From contig CAJJBQ010000001.1 of the NCBI GenBank assembly GCA_905182405.1, forward strand, positions 1 to 64,000: a stretch of DNA of 64,000 bases. Direction: 5' to 3'. This DNA is from Akkermansiaceae bacterium (lineage in GTDB: Bacteria > Verrucomicrobiota > Verrucomicrobiia > Verrucomicrobiales > Akkermansiaceae). The notes under the pieces were generated by a model, which saw only the letters and a program-made list of their open reading frames with translations, ran no database searches and was not told where the DNA came from. The position numbers were made by a program, and so were the translations under genes. Shown one piece after another: positions 7,344 through 16,100 of this stretch (its first letter is position 1; the number at the start of each line of letters is the position of its first letter).

Positions 7344-8526
7344 CGCCCGCGAGCACGGTCATTGTTTTGGGAGAGGCGGGCTTCTCGGGGAATTCTGAAA
7401 GGCTGCTGAGTTCCACCTCCGCTTCTTTCGCCTTTTGATCAATCTCAGTCTCTTGCATTTTGGTGAGGACAGTATTGAAGACCTCGTTCTGGCTCTCAAT
7501 TTCGCTCTTAAGAACGGTGGCGCGGGCGGTGAGGAGACGTCGGGCGATCTGAAGACGGCTGGTGACATCAAGATCCGTCTGATCCCACTCGGCCCGGTTG
7601 CTTTCCCAGTAATCTTTGTCGGCAGTGGCTTTCCTAACGAGATCAAACTCGGACAGAAAGCGCTTCTGATACTCATCCAAGGTCGCTTTGGCAGCCATGT
7701 GCTTGGGATGGAGAGGCAAGTAACGCCGATCTAGATCACTAAAGACGACTTCTTTGACCTCAAGGTCCTTGAGGGTCTCGAGGATCTGTTGGTAATTCGC
7801 CTGAGCGTTCTGAGCGGTTTGAAGCTTCAAGCGGGCTGCTTCTGATTGAGTCTTCAAGATCGCCGACGAGGAATTCCGGCCGTCGGACCGGTCTCCGCTG
7901 AGTTCAGCAATGTATTCACGGGCAAGGGTATCGGCCAATTTCTGGGCGATTTCCGGTGAGGGGTGCGCGATGGTGAGATCAAGAAGGCGGGTCTTTCGGC
8001 GCACCGCGACTTCCAGCCACTCCCCTATCTCTCGCCCCAGTTCAGCGGAAGTCTCCGGCTTTTTATTCGAGGGATCATCGCCCCCTCCAAGCCATCCTTC
8101 GGACCATTCGGGAAACCAATTGGTGGTATCGGGGACCAGTCCCTCAGTCTGCTGGATCTCAGGAAGATCGGCCAGCCGGGTGAGGAGCTCCAGGCGTTCG
8201 ACCCTCTGCGCGACGGTATTGAGGCCGTCAGCCGAGCGGAGGTCCATATCCTCCACCTGATCACTGGAAATCACGGAGGACGCCCCCTGCTTGACGAGGA
8301 GAGTGGAAGTGGCCTCGTAGATTTTGGGAGCCTTCGAGAGGTAGTAGAGCCCACCTAGGACTCCGAGGATGAGGCCCAAAGCGATCCAATACCAACGCCC
8401 GAGAAGGTCCATGACCAATTGACGGACGCGTTCGCGGGAGGAAGCGGAGCCTGAGTCATAATCTTCTTCGTCCGCAAAGGGCTCGAGTTCAATTTCTTTG
8501 AGGCGAGGTTTGTTAGAGCGGGCCAT
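7279..8526 (-). CDS. Wzc-like polysaccharide co-polymerase: Wzz membrane/periplasmic half (frameshifted)
   Basis: N-terminal part of the same co-polymerase: an acidic cytoplasmic start, a first transmembrane helix at about residues 45-65 (WYWIALGLILGVLGGLYYL), the Wzz fold beginning with PKIYEATSTLLV, then a long alpha-helical periplasmic hairpin and the typical EKPASPKTM before the second helix. The frame leaves the gene right in that second helix and ends in a meaningless GPRLPSGQARQ. It overlaps the kinase half by 65 bases in another frame. A Wzz protein needs both helices, so the two ORFs are best read as one broken or mis-sequenced gene. Confidence 0.88.
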   Translation of the reverse strand: MARSNKPRLKEIELEPFADEEDYDSGSASSRERVRQLVMDLLGRWYWIALGLILGVLGGLYYLSKAPKIYEATSTLLVKQGASSVISSDQVEDMDLRSADGLNTVAQRVERLELLTRLADLPEIQQTEGLVPDTTNWFPEWSEGWLGGGDDPSNKKPETSAELGREIGEWLEVAVRRKTRLLDLTIAHPSPEIAQKLADTLAREYIAELSGDRSDGRNSSSAILKTQSEAARLKLQTAQNAQANYQQILETLKDLEVKEVVFSDLDRRYLPLHPKHMAAKATLDEYQKRFLSEFDLVRKATADKDYWESNRAEWDQTDLDVTSRLQIARRLLTARATVLKSEIESQNEVFNTVLTKMQETEIDQKAKEAEVELSSLSEFPEKPASPKTMTVLAGGGIFGSGLGLGPRLPSGQARQ

Positions 8527-8688
8527 CGATGGGGTTGAATTAGGCTTGAAAAAGGGATTTTTGCAATAGAAATTACTTCACGTCGTATAACCGGATGGGT
8601 CAATCGGATCGCAAAGCGCTGAGGGGTAATCGAAAAATCAATTTCCCCATTTTTGCTAAACTTTGACGCTAAAACAGGAAAGGGTTCA

Positions 8689-8817
8689 GTGAGCATCAAC
8701 TTCCCCGACATCTGGGCTCCTCGCGGCGCAGGCAAGGTGGGCAATAAAGAGGATCTTGCTAAGCTATTTGCGGCGATCAGCGCCTTCTTCGTTGCTTGGA
8801 TGAAGGACCGATCCTAA
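8689..8817 (+). CDS. Possible 42-residue small protein antisense to the export operon
   Basis: A GTG preceded at a reasonable distance by AGGAAAGGG opens a 42-codon frame (MSINFPDIWAPRGAGKVG... ending FVAWMKDRS). An in-frame stop lies 24 bases upstream, so it is not the end of a longer gene. It occupies the gap between the Wzc-like and Wza-like genes on the opposite strand and its stop overlaps the Wza stop. Composition (amphipathic LAKLFAAISAFFVAWM) would suit a membrane-associated small protein. No homologue is recognised and it could be chance. Confidence 0.35.
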   Translation: MSINFPDIWAPRGAGKVGNKEDLAKLFAAISAFFVAWMKDRS

Positions 8818-9914
8818 AACCACCTCTCGGCGATACTGATGACATCATTGGGTTGCAGCTTAATGGCGGCGCTCCCTTTCTCGGCGAGTTTATTGAGATC
8901 ATAGACCGTCTTATTCTGACCACGGGTCACGCTGACCTTTTTTTGATTGGCCACCTCGGTGAAGCCACCAGCCATCGCGATGGCCGTCATGAGATCAAAG
9001 TCACCACTGAGCGGAAAGGCGATGGCGCCCGAATTTTTAACTTGGCCCAAGATCGTGACGGTCGTGTTCACGAACGGACTCTTGGGGACCACGACGCGAT
9101 CTCCCCCTTTCAGAGGAAGGCGGCCGGCGGACCCGAACTGGATGTCCTTGTAGCTGAAGCTACTCGCAACACCATTAGAGGTGACACTGATTTTTAAAAT
9201 ATCAGCTTCCGGTCCAAGCCCCCCTGCGGTGGCGAGGGCCGAGGCCAGATCCATTTTTCCCGACTTGGGGATGGGATAGGTGTCAGGATTCTTGACGAAA
9301 CCGATCACCGAAACCGAGCTCCGGGCAAAAAGATTCTCGTTCACGATGAGCTTGTCACCAGACTTCATGACAATGCGCCCGGCCGCTCCTTGAATCGAGT
9401 CATGCGAGAGGATTTGGACCTTCCCGCTTGCCTTGATGAGCTGAATATTGCTGGGGTCCGCCATCTCGGTGATCCCGCCAACGGACGCCAAAGCCGATCC
9501 GACATCAAGGTCACCCGCCTGCGGGATGGGAACCTGGCCAGGCTTCGTCACTTGTCCAATGACAGAAGCAAACTCGGTGGCATATTCCGAGACGGTGAGG
9601 GTGATCTTGGGATAGCGAATATACTTGGCATACCGTTGCAGAATTTCCGCGGAAGCCTCGGTCAAACTGAGTCCCCCGATTGTCACTGAATCGATGAGGG
9701 GAAAGACGGCTTCTCCGCTCTTCAGAATGGTCACGTCAGAATCAAGTTCAAGCTCTTCGTAAACCGAAAGCTTAACGATATCATTCGCTCGTAAAATATA
9801 GGATTCCCGCAGATCTGGTTGAGCTTCCGCTTCCTCTTGCGCTGGAAGAAGGTGGGGAACGATTAAGGATCCTAACAAGAGGGGGAAATAAGAGATCTTT
9901 TTTATGAGTTTCAT
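8814..9914 (-). CDS. Wza-like polysaccharide export protein with SLBB domains
   Basis: Outer-membrane/periplasmic export channel subunit. A signal peptide (residues 1-25, ending LLPAQ) is followed by the Poly_export domain (YILRANDIVKLSVYEE, SGEAVFPLI). Three SLBB-type repeats then follow, each beginning with a ...VIGQV/GFV/LGQVK..G strand and containing LASALATAGG-type segments. Length is 366 residues. There is no lipobox cysteine, unlike E. coli Wza, which is common outside Proteobacteria. It lies between the Wzc-like co-polymerase and the beta-barrel protein in the same orientation. Confidence 0.9.
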   Translation of the reverse strand: MKLIKKISYFPLLLGSLIVPHLLPAQEEAEAQPDLRESYILRANDIVKLSVYEELELDSDVTILKSGEAVFPLIDSVTIGGLSLTEASAEILQRYAKYIRYPKITLTVSEYATEFASVIGQVTKPGQVPIPQAGDLDVGSALASVGGITEMADPSNIQLIKASGKVQILSHDSIQGAAGRIVMKSGDKLIVNENLFARSSVSVIGFVKNPDTYPIPKSGKMDLASALATAGGLGPEADILKISVTSNGVASSFSYKDIQFGSAGRLPLKGGDRVVVPKSPFVNTTVTILGQVKNSGAIAFPLSGDFDLMTAIAMAGGFTEVANQKKVSVTRGQNKTVYDLNKLAEKGSAAIKLQPNDVISIAERWF

Positions 9915-9966
9915 CGTTGAGGTATTTTTCTTAGAAATCCGTTAGAAGACAACGGTCGAGATGGGA

Positions 9967-11163
9967 TCAAAAACGCCATTGGATCCCAAGGCCTGATTGC
10001 AGTCCGTCCCAGGACGAGTTTCCAGCGGTAGTTGAGAGGTCTCTCCAAGCCACGCTGAGAGTGAGGTCCGCCTGGTCCTGATAAACCGGGAAGGTCAGGG
10101 CGGCAGAGAGTGCTAAATATTTTGAATCCCGGACACCGACCAGGGTGGGTTGGGAATCCGTGGGATTGCGATCCTCGAAGGAGACTCCTAATTGTGCGCG
10201 CGCCGTGCGGATTTTCCTCCAATAATTGAAACGATAAGAAGTGACCTCATCGAAACCACCTCCCCGTGCTAAACTCGCTTGGGAATCACGGATCATTTCC
10301 AAATCAAAGCCCCAAAGACTGGAGGCTCGATAGGTGAGAGCTGCCGACCAGTTCAGGAGGGTGTCTTCCCCGCTGAAGGGAGAATCGGCCGTATCAATAC
10401 CAAAGGAAGAACGCAGCTTGACCTTGCTGGCAAGTTGGTAGTCGAGCCTCAGAGTTGGGCCCATCACCGTGAATTCCTCATCACCCACTCCGGTCCTCGT
10501 TCCGTGTCGAAATCCCGGACCGACAGTTAGCAGAGGGGACATTCTCCAGAGGGCGGAAAGGCCAGTGGTGACTGAAGAAGTGTCACCAAAACCGCCGGTT
10601 TGGCTCTCGGTCGTCCGCTGGTTCCAAGAAGCAAAGAGAGAAGTCTTACCAGTGAAATGATAGCTCGCAAGAAGACCGCTACCATAAGAAAACTGCTCGA
10701 TGAAGCTACTGGTCAGGCGATTGAACCCGGAGGTCGATGAGATTCCGGAGGTGAAAGAGGCCACGACCTTCTGAGAGCGGTATCCCCCGTAGGCGCGAAG
10801 AGAGTAGTTGGTCGCGCTGAAGTCATCACGCTTCTGATAGAAGTCATGCTCAAGGCCTGCGCGCGCACCAAGCTTCCAGCGGCTGTTTACAAGTTCATAA
10901 GAAGCTTGGACCGCAGGGGTAATGAGCCAGTCAGATTCAGGGTCAAGCGCCTGCTGGGCGACGTTTGAATCGTAGAGGGTGTTCAGCCTCAAGGTGAAAT
11001 CGAGCCCCGAGAGGCCTCTCTCCTTGGCACTCGAGGCGGCCCTGGCGGTTGAAAAACCCCGTGGCAAGGATGGCAGCTCACCTGCGACATCCCTCCCAAA
11101 ACCACTGAGAGCGGAGAGCCCGAATAGCAACAGGCCTGCGCTATTCGGGAACAATCGAGTCAT
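9967..11163 (-). CDS. Outer-membrane beta-barrel protein of the exopolysaccharide operon
   Basis: A 398-residue exported protein with a hydrophobic signal sequence (LLLFGLSALSGFG) and long alternating beta-strand sequence. The final strand ends in a C-terminal phenylalanine (GIQWRF), the BAM recognition signature of outer-membrane barrels. ATG 11163 is preferred to a TTG 14 codons upstream because the signal peptide begins there. Neighbours (Wza-like, Wzc-like, PEP-CTERM protein) suggest it is the barrel partner of the exporter, comparable to the BBP2/putative-porin families found with PEP-CTERM/exosortase systems. Exact family not determined. Confidence 0.75.
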   Translation of the reverse strand: MTRLFPNSAGLLLFGLSALSGFGRDVAGELPSLPRGFSTARAASSAKERGLSGLDFTLRLNTLYDSNVAQQALDPESDWLITPAVQASYELVNSRWKLGARAGLEHDFYQKRDDFSATNYSLRAYGGYRSQKVVASFTSGISSTSGFNRLTSSFIEQFSYGSGLLASYHFTGKTSLFASWNQRTTESQTGGFGDTSSVTTGLSALWRMSPLLTVGPGFRHGTRTGVGDEEFTVMGPTLRLDYQLASKVKLRSSFGIDTADSPFSGEDTLLNWSAALTYRASSLWGFDLEMIRDSQASLARGGGFDEVTSYRFNYWRKIRTARAQLGVSFEDRNPTDSQPTLVGVRDSKYLALSAALTFPVYQDQADLTLSVAWRDLSTTAGNSSWDGLQSGLGIQWRF

Positions 11164-11205
11164 GGGACCGAGGGCCACCAATACTAGATTGGTGTGCTTC
11201 GTCAA

Positions 11206-12031
11206 CTAGGAACGACGACGACCAAAAAGGAAGGCGGAACCAAGAATCAAAAGAGCGGCACTGGACGGCTCGGGAATGGAAACGGCAATATTATCGAAGA
11301 TAAGCGAGTGAGCAGATGTCCCTTCAGCGCCCAACGGGTTATGGGTCATCGCGATCGTTTCCAAGGTCACTCAAGCCAACTCCACCAAGAGTCGCAAATG
11401 GCGCATTTGGCAGTCCTCCGCCAGATGCTCCATAGGAGAAATCAGTCGCCCCTGCCGAAAAATCTACTTTAAAGACATAACCGGAGGACGCATTGACGGT
11501 AGCTGAGGTAGCTGAAGGAACAGCGTTACCAATTCCCACCGCGACATCCCAGACCTCATTATCGCCCACCGTCGGAGTGAGGACAATCTGAGCAATATTT
11601 GCGTTTGCACTATCCCTGAGCGCGACACTGAATCCATCGCGGCCCGTGAAAGCATCAGCAGAGTTATCATCAATCCCAAGATTAAAGCTTACTCCTACCC
11701 CTCTAAGTGGGAGTGGTGCTCCCGCTACGTTGAGTGCGCCTGAAACGGTTGTAGAAGTATTTGGTGAAGTGTTGCCAAACTGGGTCCCGAGGAAGCCGGC
11801 GTTCGAACTACCAGCCCCAAAATCCTTAACTCCTATGTATGCGAGGGGGGAAGTACTCCCAAACGCAGATGGATTGTCACTATCTTGAGTCCAACCGGTG
11901 ACACCTCCTTTAAAGAGGTCGCCATCAGCTTCCGATTCAAAGTCGTAAGAGAAGGTTGTTGCACCCTGGGCAGAAAGGCCAAGCAAAACCGATAGTCCGA
12001 TGGACGGTGCGACGAATGTTGAAATTTTCAT
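11206..12031 (-). CDS. PEP-CTERM sorted extracellular protein (frameshifted near its C-terminus)
   Basis: A signal peptide (SIGLSVLLGLSAQGA) leads into a Ser/Thr/Gly/Asn-rich extracellular domain that looks like a beta-sandwich. The first frame stops at 11339 after LSDLGNDRDDP. The sorting signal lies one frame over: FDNIAVSIPEPSSAALLI, then a hydrophobic segment and terminal GRRRS, the tripartite PEP-CTERM signal (PEP motif, helix, basic tail). Removing one base of the CC at 11361-11362 gives LSDLETIAMTHNPLG and a 274-residue intact protein. Such proteins are processed by exosortases and usually accompany exopolysaccharide loci, as here. No exosortase is in this window. Confidence 0.8.
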
Positions 12032-12076
12032 GAATTTATTGGTATTTTAAATGTTAAGAGTGTGAACGACCTGAAA

Positions 12077-12562
12077 TTAAGGTTGGCTAACGTTGATTGG
12101 TGCATCGAGTTCCACGTCACTCGGGACGAACTCAGTCGATGCCGGAAGATTGAGGTTTGCCGCACTCACGCCCGTTTGGAAATTAGCTGGGGAATTAGTA
12201 GTTACAGGCGCCCCAGTTGGTGCGTTAGTAGCGTCCAAAGCAGTCACCACAAGAGCCGAATTCAACACAACCGTATAAGTGCCTCCGGATAGGATGGCAT
12301 ATGTAGTTTCCTGCGTCTCCGACTTGGTGAATCCCCCTGCACCATCTGGAACAATTACTTCCGTCTGACGCTTTGCGGTGATGTTACCATTTGAATCAGT
12401 TGAGACAGTCGATCTTACAGCTTGGGTGACGATTAAGCCGTCTACAACGACTTGCGAGTAGACAGTTTTAATATTTGGACCAGAAATGAACTGTGCCGCG
12501 CTAGGGGAAAGCGAGCCGAACATCAAGATGAGAGACGATACGAAAGTTGGGGTTAACTTCAT
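12077..12562 (-). CDS. Small secreted protein of unknown function
   Basis: A 161-residue protein starting at ATG 12562, chosen because a good signal peptide begins there (MKLTPTFVSSLILMFGSLSPSAAQ region). Longer in-frame extension upstream is unlike protein. The mature part is threonine/valine/alanine-rich and predicted beta (TVYSQVVVDGLIVTQAV, TYTVVLNSALVVTAL), with no recognised motif or PEP-CTERM tail. It precedes the PEP-CTERM gene on the same strand with a 45-base gap, so both are probably expressed together. Base composition is less GC-rich than the downstream housekeeping genes. Confidence 0.6.
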   Translation of the reverse strand: MKLTPTFVSSLILMFGSLSPSAAQFISGPNIKTVYSQVVVDGLIVTQAVRSTVSTDSNGNITAKRQTEVIVPDGAGGFTKSETQETTYAILSGGTYTVVLNSALVVTALDATNAPTGAPVTTNSPANFQTGVSAANLNLPASTEFVPSDVELDAPINVSQP

Positions 12563-12578
12563 GTGCTGTCTTTTAGCT

Positions 12579-12588
12579 CTCAATTGAG
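12579..12588. promoter_or_regulatory. Perfect palindrome upstream of the small secreted protein
   Basis: CTCAATTGAG is a perfect 10-bp palindrome 16 bases upstream of the start codon, in an AT-rich leader. It could be an operator, but palindromes of this length occur by chance. Confidence 0.2.
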
Positions 12589-12880
12589 AATAAGTCAATT
12601 TTTTTATGACTCTTAAAAATATTTTGGGGGGCATCAGATTAAATGATTTAAAAAATGCCCGCGATTCCCGTCTTTGAACGCAAAACGAATAACCCACTAA
12701 CTTAAAGTGTTTTTGAATTGGCTTAACGCGTCACCTCATGTCCAAATCCAAGCCAACATCGGTGTTTTTTATCACCGAAATTATTTTCACGTTTGATCCT
12801 AAAGATACCTTAACCTTTTCCAGTTTTCCTCTATCCGGACCATCCCAGACCCTCCAACTCGGTCCGCTGATCTCCCTCCC
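12589..12880. other. AT-rich intergenic region with a weak hairpin
   Basis: No convincing gene. A plus-strand frame from an ATG at 12738 runs into the end of the protease gene and is not convincing as a protein. CGGTG...CACCG around 12758-12775 encloses a T-rich loop and could form a small hairpin. The promoter for the secreted-protein/PEP-CTERM genes presumably lies here. Confidence 0.3.
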
Positions 12881-13681
12881 CTACAAATCAGCCGTCAGCA
12901 TTCCAAGCGCGACGATGCTATTATGAAGAGCGTGCATCGCAACAGGAACCCAGAGGTTGCCCGTTTTCTCACGAGCAATGCCAAGGGCAATGCCGAAGAC
13001 GAAGATGAAGGCAAGGAGGATGGGCTCGTATTGCAGGTGCAAAGCAGCCCAAAGGGCGGAGGTGACAATAATGGTCACCCAGAGACTGCGCTGGGTTTCT
13101 CCCCGCCAGCCGCGCCAGAGGATCCCGCGGAAGACAAATTCTTCCACAAGCGGAGCGCCGACCGCGAGGCCGAGGAAGAGGAGGATGGGAAAGTCGGTGG
13201 AGGCCGCCATTTGCACCATCGATTCGTGCATTTCATCGAGGCCCAGTGAGGGTCCCAGAAGCCCCATCCCAAGACCGAGAAGATAGGTGACGGCAAGCCA
13301 GAAGGGCCATTTCCACCAGCGGACAGCGGCACTCCCAAGGTATTCCCAGCCCCCCCAGGGCTTCTTTACTTTTCCGAGGAACCAAGCCACGGGACAAACG
13401 GCAAAGATGGTCATAAAAGAAAGGAGCCCAATGAGATCACCATCCATCAGACGGACCATCAGCTCGTCCGCATCGAGCGGCTCGTTACTCTTCGCGATCT
13501 CGCCGAAGAGGCCCTCCTTCAGCATGTAGATGACGAGGCCGATTCCCTGAACGGTTTGCCAAATCATCAAGAGGATCACGCCCCACAGGAGGGTGAAGCA
13601 AATGTTCCAGGGAGTTTTTTCGACTTCCGGAAGCGGCGGCGGCTGTGCCTCAGCATGCGGAGGGTGGTAGGGATTCTCCAT
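12881..13681 (-). CDS. CPBP-family intramembrane metalloprotease
   Basis: A 266-residue polytopic membrane protein of the CPBP (CAAX protease/Abi) family. The glutamate pair and arginine of motif 1 are visible in APLVEEFVFRGIL, motif 2 in SALWAALHL, and motif 3 in the LWVPVAMHALHNS segment, giving the expected Glu/His metal ligands. A proline-rich cytoplasmic N-terminus precedes about eight membrane segments. It is transcribed away from the CAP-domain gene in the same direction with a short gap. Substrates of bacterial CPBP proteins are mostly unknown. Confidence 0.9.
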   Translation of the reverse strand: MENPYHPPHAEAQPPPLPEVEKTPWNICFTLLWGVILLMIWQTVQGIGLVIYMLKEGLFGEIAKSNEPLDADELMVRLMDGDLIGLLSFMTIFAVCPVAWFLGKVKKPWGGWEYLGSAAVRWWKWPFWLAVTYLLGLGMGLLGPSLGLDEMHESMVQMAASTDFPILLFLGLAVGAPLVEEFVFRGILWRGWRGETQRSLWVTIIVTSALWAALHLQYEPILLAFIFVFGIALGIAREKTGNLWVPVAMHALHNSIVALGMLTADL

Positions 13682-13699
13682 GAGGTGGAATGTTCAGCG

Positions 13700-14755
13700 C
13701 TACTTCCGGCCGGTCATCATGGTCCAGTGCTTTCCATGAGGACCGATCCCGATGAGGTTGGGGCGATCGCTGAACATAATGAAACGGTGACCATCGGAAC
13801 CAAACCAGGCATTGTAGGCGGAGGTGTGCGAAGAGGATCCCATGAAGATATTTTCGCCGGTCCAGCGATGCTGGAACTTGGCGATACGGGCCCGGTCACC
13901 GGGAGACTTCTTCCCTTTCACGGGAGACTCATGGGCGAAAAATCCTATGGTGGCCATATCGACCGAGTGTCCCGTAGCGGCCTCTGAAAGGCGTTCTTCC
14001 ATGAGAAGGGGCGTGATCCCGAAGAGGGAGCGATTCTCGTTCAGGTATTTCGAGAAATCTTTCTGAGAGGTATTGGCCCACCCGCAGGCCGCGTTCGTGG
14101 CGTTCACCTTCTTGAGGGCGGCGACTTCTCTTTGCACGGCAGCAATCTGGGATTTCGTTTTGAGATAAACTTCTCCATCGAAAGATTCCTTGAGCGCGCC
14201 TTGTTGGTCGAGTTCTTCGCTCGCAAGCTCTTCTCCCTGGGCCAGCAAAATTTCCCGCTGCACCTCGGCGAGGGCGGTGGAAATGGCGGAGACGGAGGCG
14301 TCGAAGCTACCAGAGTCAGCAGAGGCGAGCATACGGAGCTGGCGGTTGAGCTTGGTGAGGGATTCCATTTCACCCTGCAGCATGCGGATCTTACCGGGGT
14401 CCTTTTTGTAGTTGGTATGGATGAGAGGGAAAATACGGGCGCGCTCGGCCAGAAGCTTTTCGGTGAGGAGATCGCTGCCGAAGTAGGGATTGGCGCTCTT
14501 GTCGTTGAGAAGTCGGCCGAGGCGTTTCTCGTGGGCGGCGAACGCTTTTTCCAAAGTGCGTTGATAGACCTCCCTTGCGGATTCCCCATAGAGTTGGAAG
14601 GTGCGGTAGGCAGCCTGACGTTTGCCGGGATCTTTATCCTGCATCCACTGGAGAGCCTTCCGCACCGCCATGGCCGGGATCACTGGCTCGGTATCCTGCG
14701 CACCAAGAGGGGCTGCCAGCAGGACCGCACAGAGGAGGGTCGAAAATCGTATCAT
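13700..14755 (-). CDS. Secreted CAP-domain (SCP/PR-1-like) protein
   Basis: Signal peptide (residues 1-19, ...AAPLGAQ), then a charged, largely helical region of about 200 residues, then a C-terminal CAP/SCP domain. The CAP signatures are LSEAATGHSVDMATIGFFAHESP (conserved His), RWTGENIFMG (Glu-Asn) and AYNAWFGSDGHRFIMF (second His region). Bacterial CAP proteins are extracellular and of varied or unknown activity. The long helical N-terminal part is unusual compared with the short YkwD-type proteins. It is convergent with nothing and divergent from panD, with a 91-base shared promoter gap. Confidence 0.82.
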   Translation of the reverse strand: MIRFSTLLCAVLLAAPLGAQDTEPVIPAMAVRKALQWMQDKDPGKRQAAYRTFQLYGESAREVYQRTLEKAFAAHEKRLGRLLNDKSANPYFGSDLLTEKLLAERARIFPLIHTNYKKDPGKIRMLQGEMESLTKLNRQLRMLASADSGSFDASVSAISTALAEVQREILLAQGEELASEELDQQGALKESFDGEVYLKTKSQIAAVQREVAALKKVNATNAACGWANTSQKDFSKYLNENRSLFGITPLLMEERLSEAATGHSVDMATIGFFAHESPVKGKKSPGDRARIAKFQHRWTGENIFMGSSSHTSAYNAWFGSDGHRFIMFSDRPNLIGIGPHGKHWTMMTGRK

Positions 14756-14846
14756 CGAGCTGAGAGGGTAGAACCGGTGGTCATTTTTTCAACGATGGAG
14801 TTTTTCATCACTTGACCTGGAAGGCGCTTCGTCCTTTCGTGACGAG

Positions 14847-15197
14847 ATGCAGCGCATTCAATTGAAGTCCAAACTCCACCGGGCAATCATCAAACAGGCC
14901 GACATCGACTACGAGGGAAGCATTGAAATTCCCGGGGATCTTATGGAGGCCGCCGGACTTTGGGAAGGTGAACGAGTGCTCGTGACGTCCATGACTGCCG
15001 GAGGGCGCCTGGAAACCTACGCACAAACCGGAGAGCCTGGCACCGGAAATATCATCATCAATGGCGGAGCGGCTCACTTGATAAAAAAGGGCGAGCGAGT
15101 CACGATCATGGCATTTGGCATTTCCGATAGTCAGATCATCCCACGCCGCCACGTCCTCAACGATCACAATAAGATCATCAAATCCTCAGGGATTTAG
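14847..15197 (+). CDS. panD: Aspartate 1-decarboxylase
   Basis: Converts L-aspartate to beta-alanine for pantothenate/CoA synthesis. The 116-residue proenzyme has the self-cleavage site YEGSIEI with Gly24-Ser25, which generates the pyruvoyl group, plus the N-terminal LKSKLHRA and the NGGAAHLIKKGERV strand typical of the family. Length is normal. It stands alone, divergent from the CAP gene. Confidence 0.94.
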   Translation: MQRIQLKSKLHRAIIKQADIDYEGSIEIPGDLMEAAGLWEGERVLVTSMTAGGRLETYAQTGEPGTGNIIINGGAAHLIKKGERVTIMAFGISDSQIIPRRHVLNDHNKIIKSSGI

Positions 15198-15519
15198 ACG
15201 TTTGACGGAAAATCGATTCCGGACAATTGATGAAGCAAGCGACGGAACTCACTTGTGGGGAAAATTTGCGAATCCGATTCGCACGGCTCTCGACCGCACC
15301 TTTTGCTCCCTGAGCCACTCCGGGGTAGTCCATATGCGGGAAAAATTCAGGCCCCGGTCCCGGCATCTGCTGGTCGAGCATCCCAAAGTGAAACCCGCAG
15401 AGAGGACAGGAAATCGCCTAGCTCTGAAAGCGGGTTTGGCAGATTGGGACAATCTGCAAGGCTCGCCAAGCGCCAAAGAGAATGAGCAAAACTCCGTCTT
15501 TACAACTGCAGATGATTCC
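15178..15519 (-). pseudogene. Relic of a zinc-ribbon (possibly TPM-domain) protein
   Basis: The minus strand opposite the panD-secG gap holds a protein-like frame bounded by stops: IVPICQTRFQS, an in-frame TAG at 15418-15420, then ISCPLCGFHFGMLDQQM and GAVESRANRIRKFSPQV. The paired C-x2-C style cysteines followed by a hydrophobic FGML segment and the later R..RFPQV-like stretch recall TPM-domain proteins with an N-terminal zinc ribbon. There is no start codon upstream of the first stop. The family guess is weak; the relic status (stop, no start) is what the sequence shows. Confidence 0.35.
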
Positions 15520-15536
15520 CTACCTTCTCGCGGCCC

Positions 15537-16082
15537 ATGACTCTCGCATTTCTCGATATCGGCATTTGGATCAAGCTGGTAATTATCGCCCACGTAGTGG
15601 TGAGCGCTTTACTCATTCTCGTAATCCTTATGCAGCGGCCCAAGCAAGAAGGCCTCGGCGCAGCTTTTGGCTCCGGTGCTACTGATGCCGTCTGGGGTGC
15701 CCGCACCACCGACGTCCTCCAACGCGCGACCGTTTACCTCGGAACTCTCTTCTTCGTCTTCTCGCTCGTTCTCGCCATCCTCGTGGGGAAGAACAACGAT
15801 ATTAAGAGCAAGCGCGCTGACGTTGATGGAGCCGAGAAGGTGATCGAGAAGGAAGAGGAAGTAGTCCCTGTGCTCGATCCTCCGACGATCGACGAAACAG
15901 AAGAATTTAAAAAGCAGCTCGAAGCAGCCGCGGCTCCTGCACCCACCGGCGAACCGTCCGTAGTGTCCGAGCCTGTCGTCGTTCCACCGCTTCCGGTTGT
16001 TCCTGTGGAAGGCACTGAGACACCCACGCCGGCACCTGTTGAGGTTCCCAAGACTCCGGTGACGCCTCCCGCAGGCGAGTAA
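15537..16082 (+). CDS. secG: Preprotein translocase subunit SecG, with long C-terminal extension
   Basis: SecG stabilises the SecYEG channel. Two membrane helices (LVIIAHVVVSALLILVILM and the region around VYLGTLFFVFSLVLAILV) flank the diagnostic cytoplasmic loop QRPKQEGLGAAFGSGATDAVWGARTTD. At 181 residues it is about twice the length of E. coli SecG; the extra part is an acidic then Pro/Val/Thr-rich low-complexity tail. It is followed closely by the rhomboid gene, suggesting cotranscription. Confidence 0.93.
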   Translation: MTLAFLDIGIWIKLVIIAHVVVSALLILVILMQRPKQEGLGAAFGSGATDAVWGARTTDVLQRATVYLGTLFFVFSLVLAILVGKNNDIKSKRADVDGAEKVIEKEEEVVPVLDPPTIDETEEFKKQLEAAAAPAPTGEPSVVSEPVVVPPLPVVPVEGTETPTPAPVEVPKTPVTPPAGE

Positions 16083-16100
16083 TTTTAACCTCACCCAATC

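Noticed and set aside
12738..12926. 62-codon plus-strand frame next to the CPBP protease gene
   Set aside because: Runs into the end of the protease gene on the opposite strand, no ribosome-binding site, no recognisable motif.
14132..14815. 227-codon plus-strand frame opposite the CAP-domain gene
   Set aside because: Overlaps the panD promoter region and has shadow composition; the sense frame has a signal peptide and CAP motifs.
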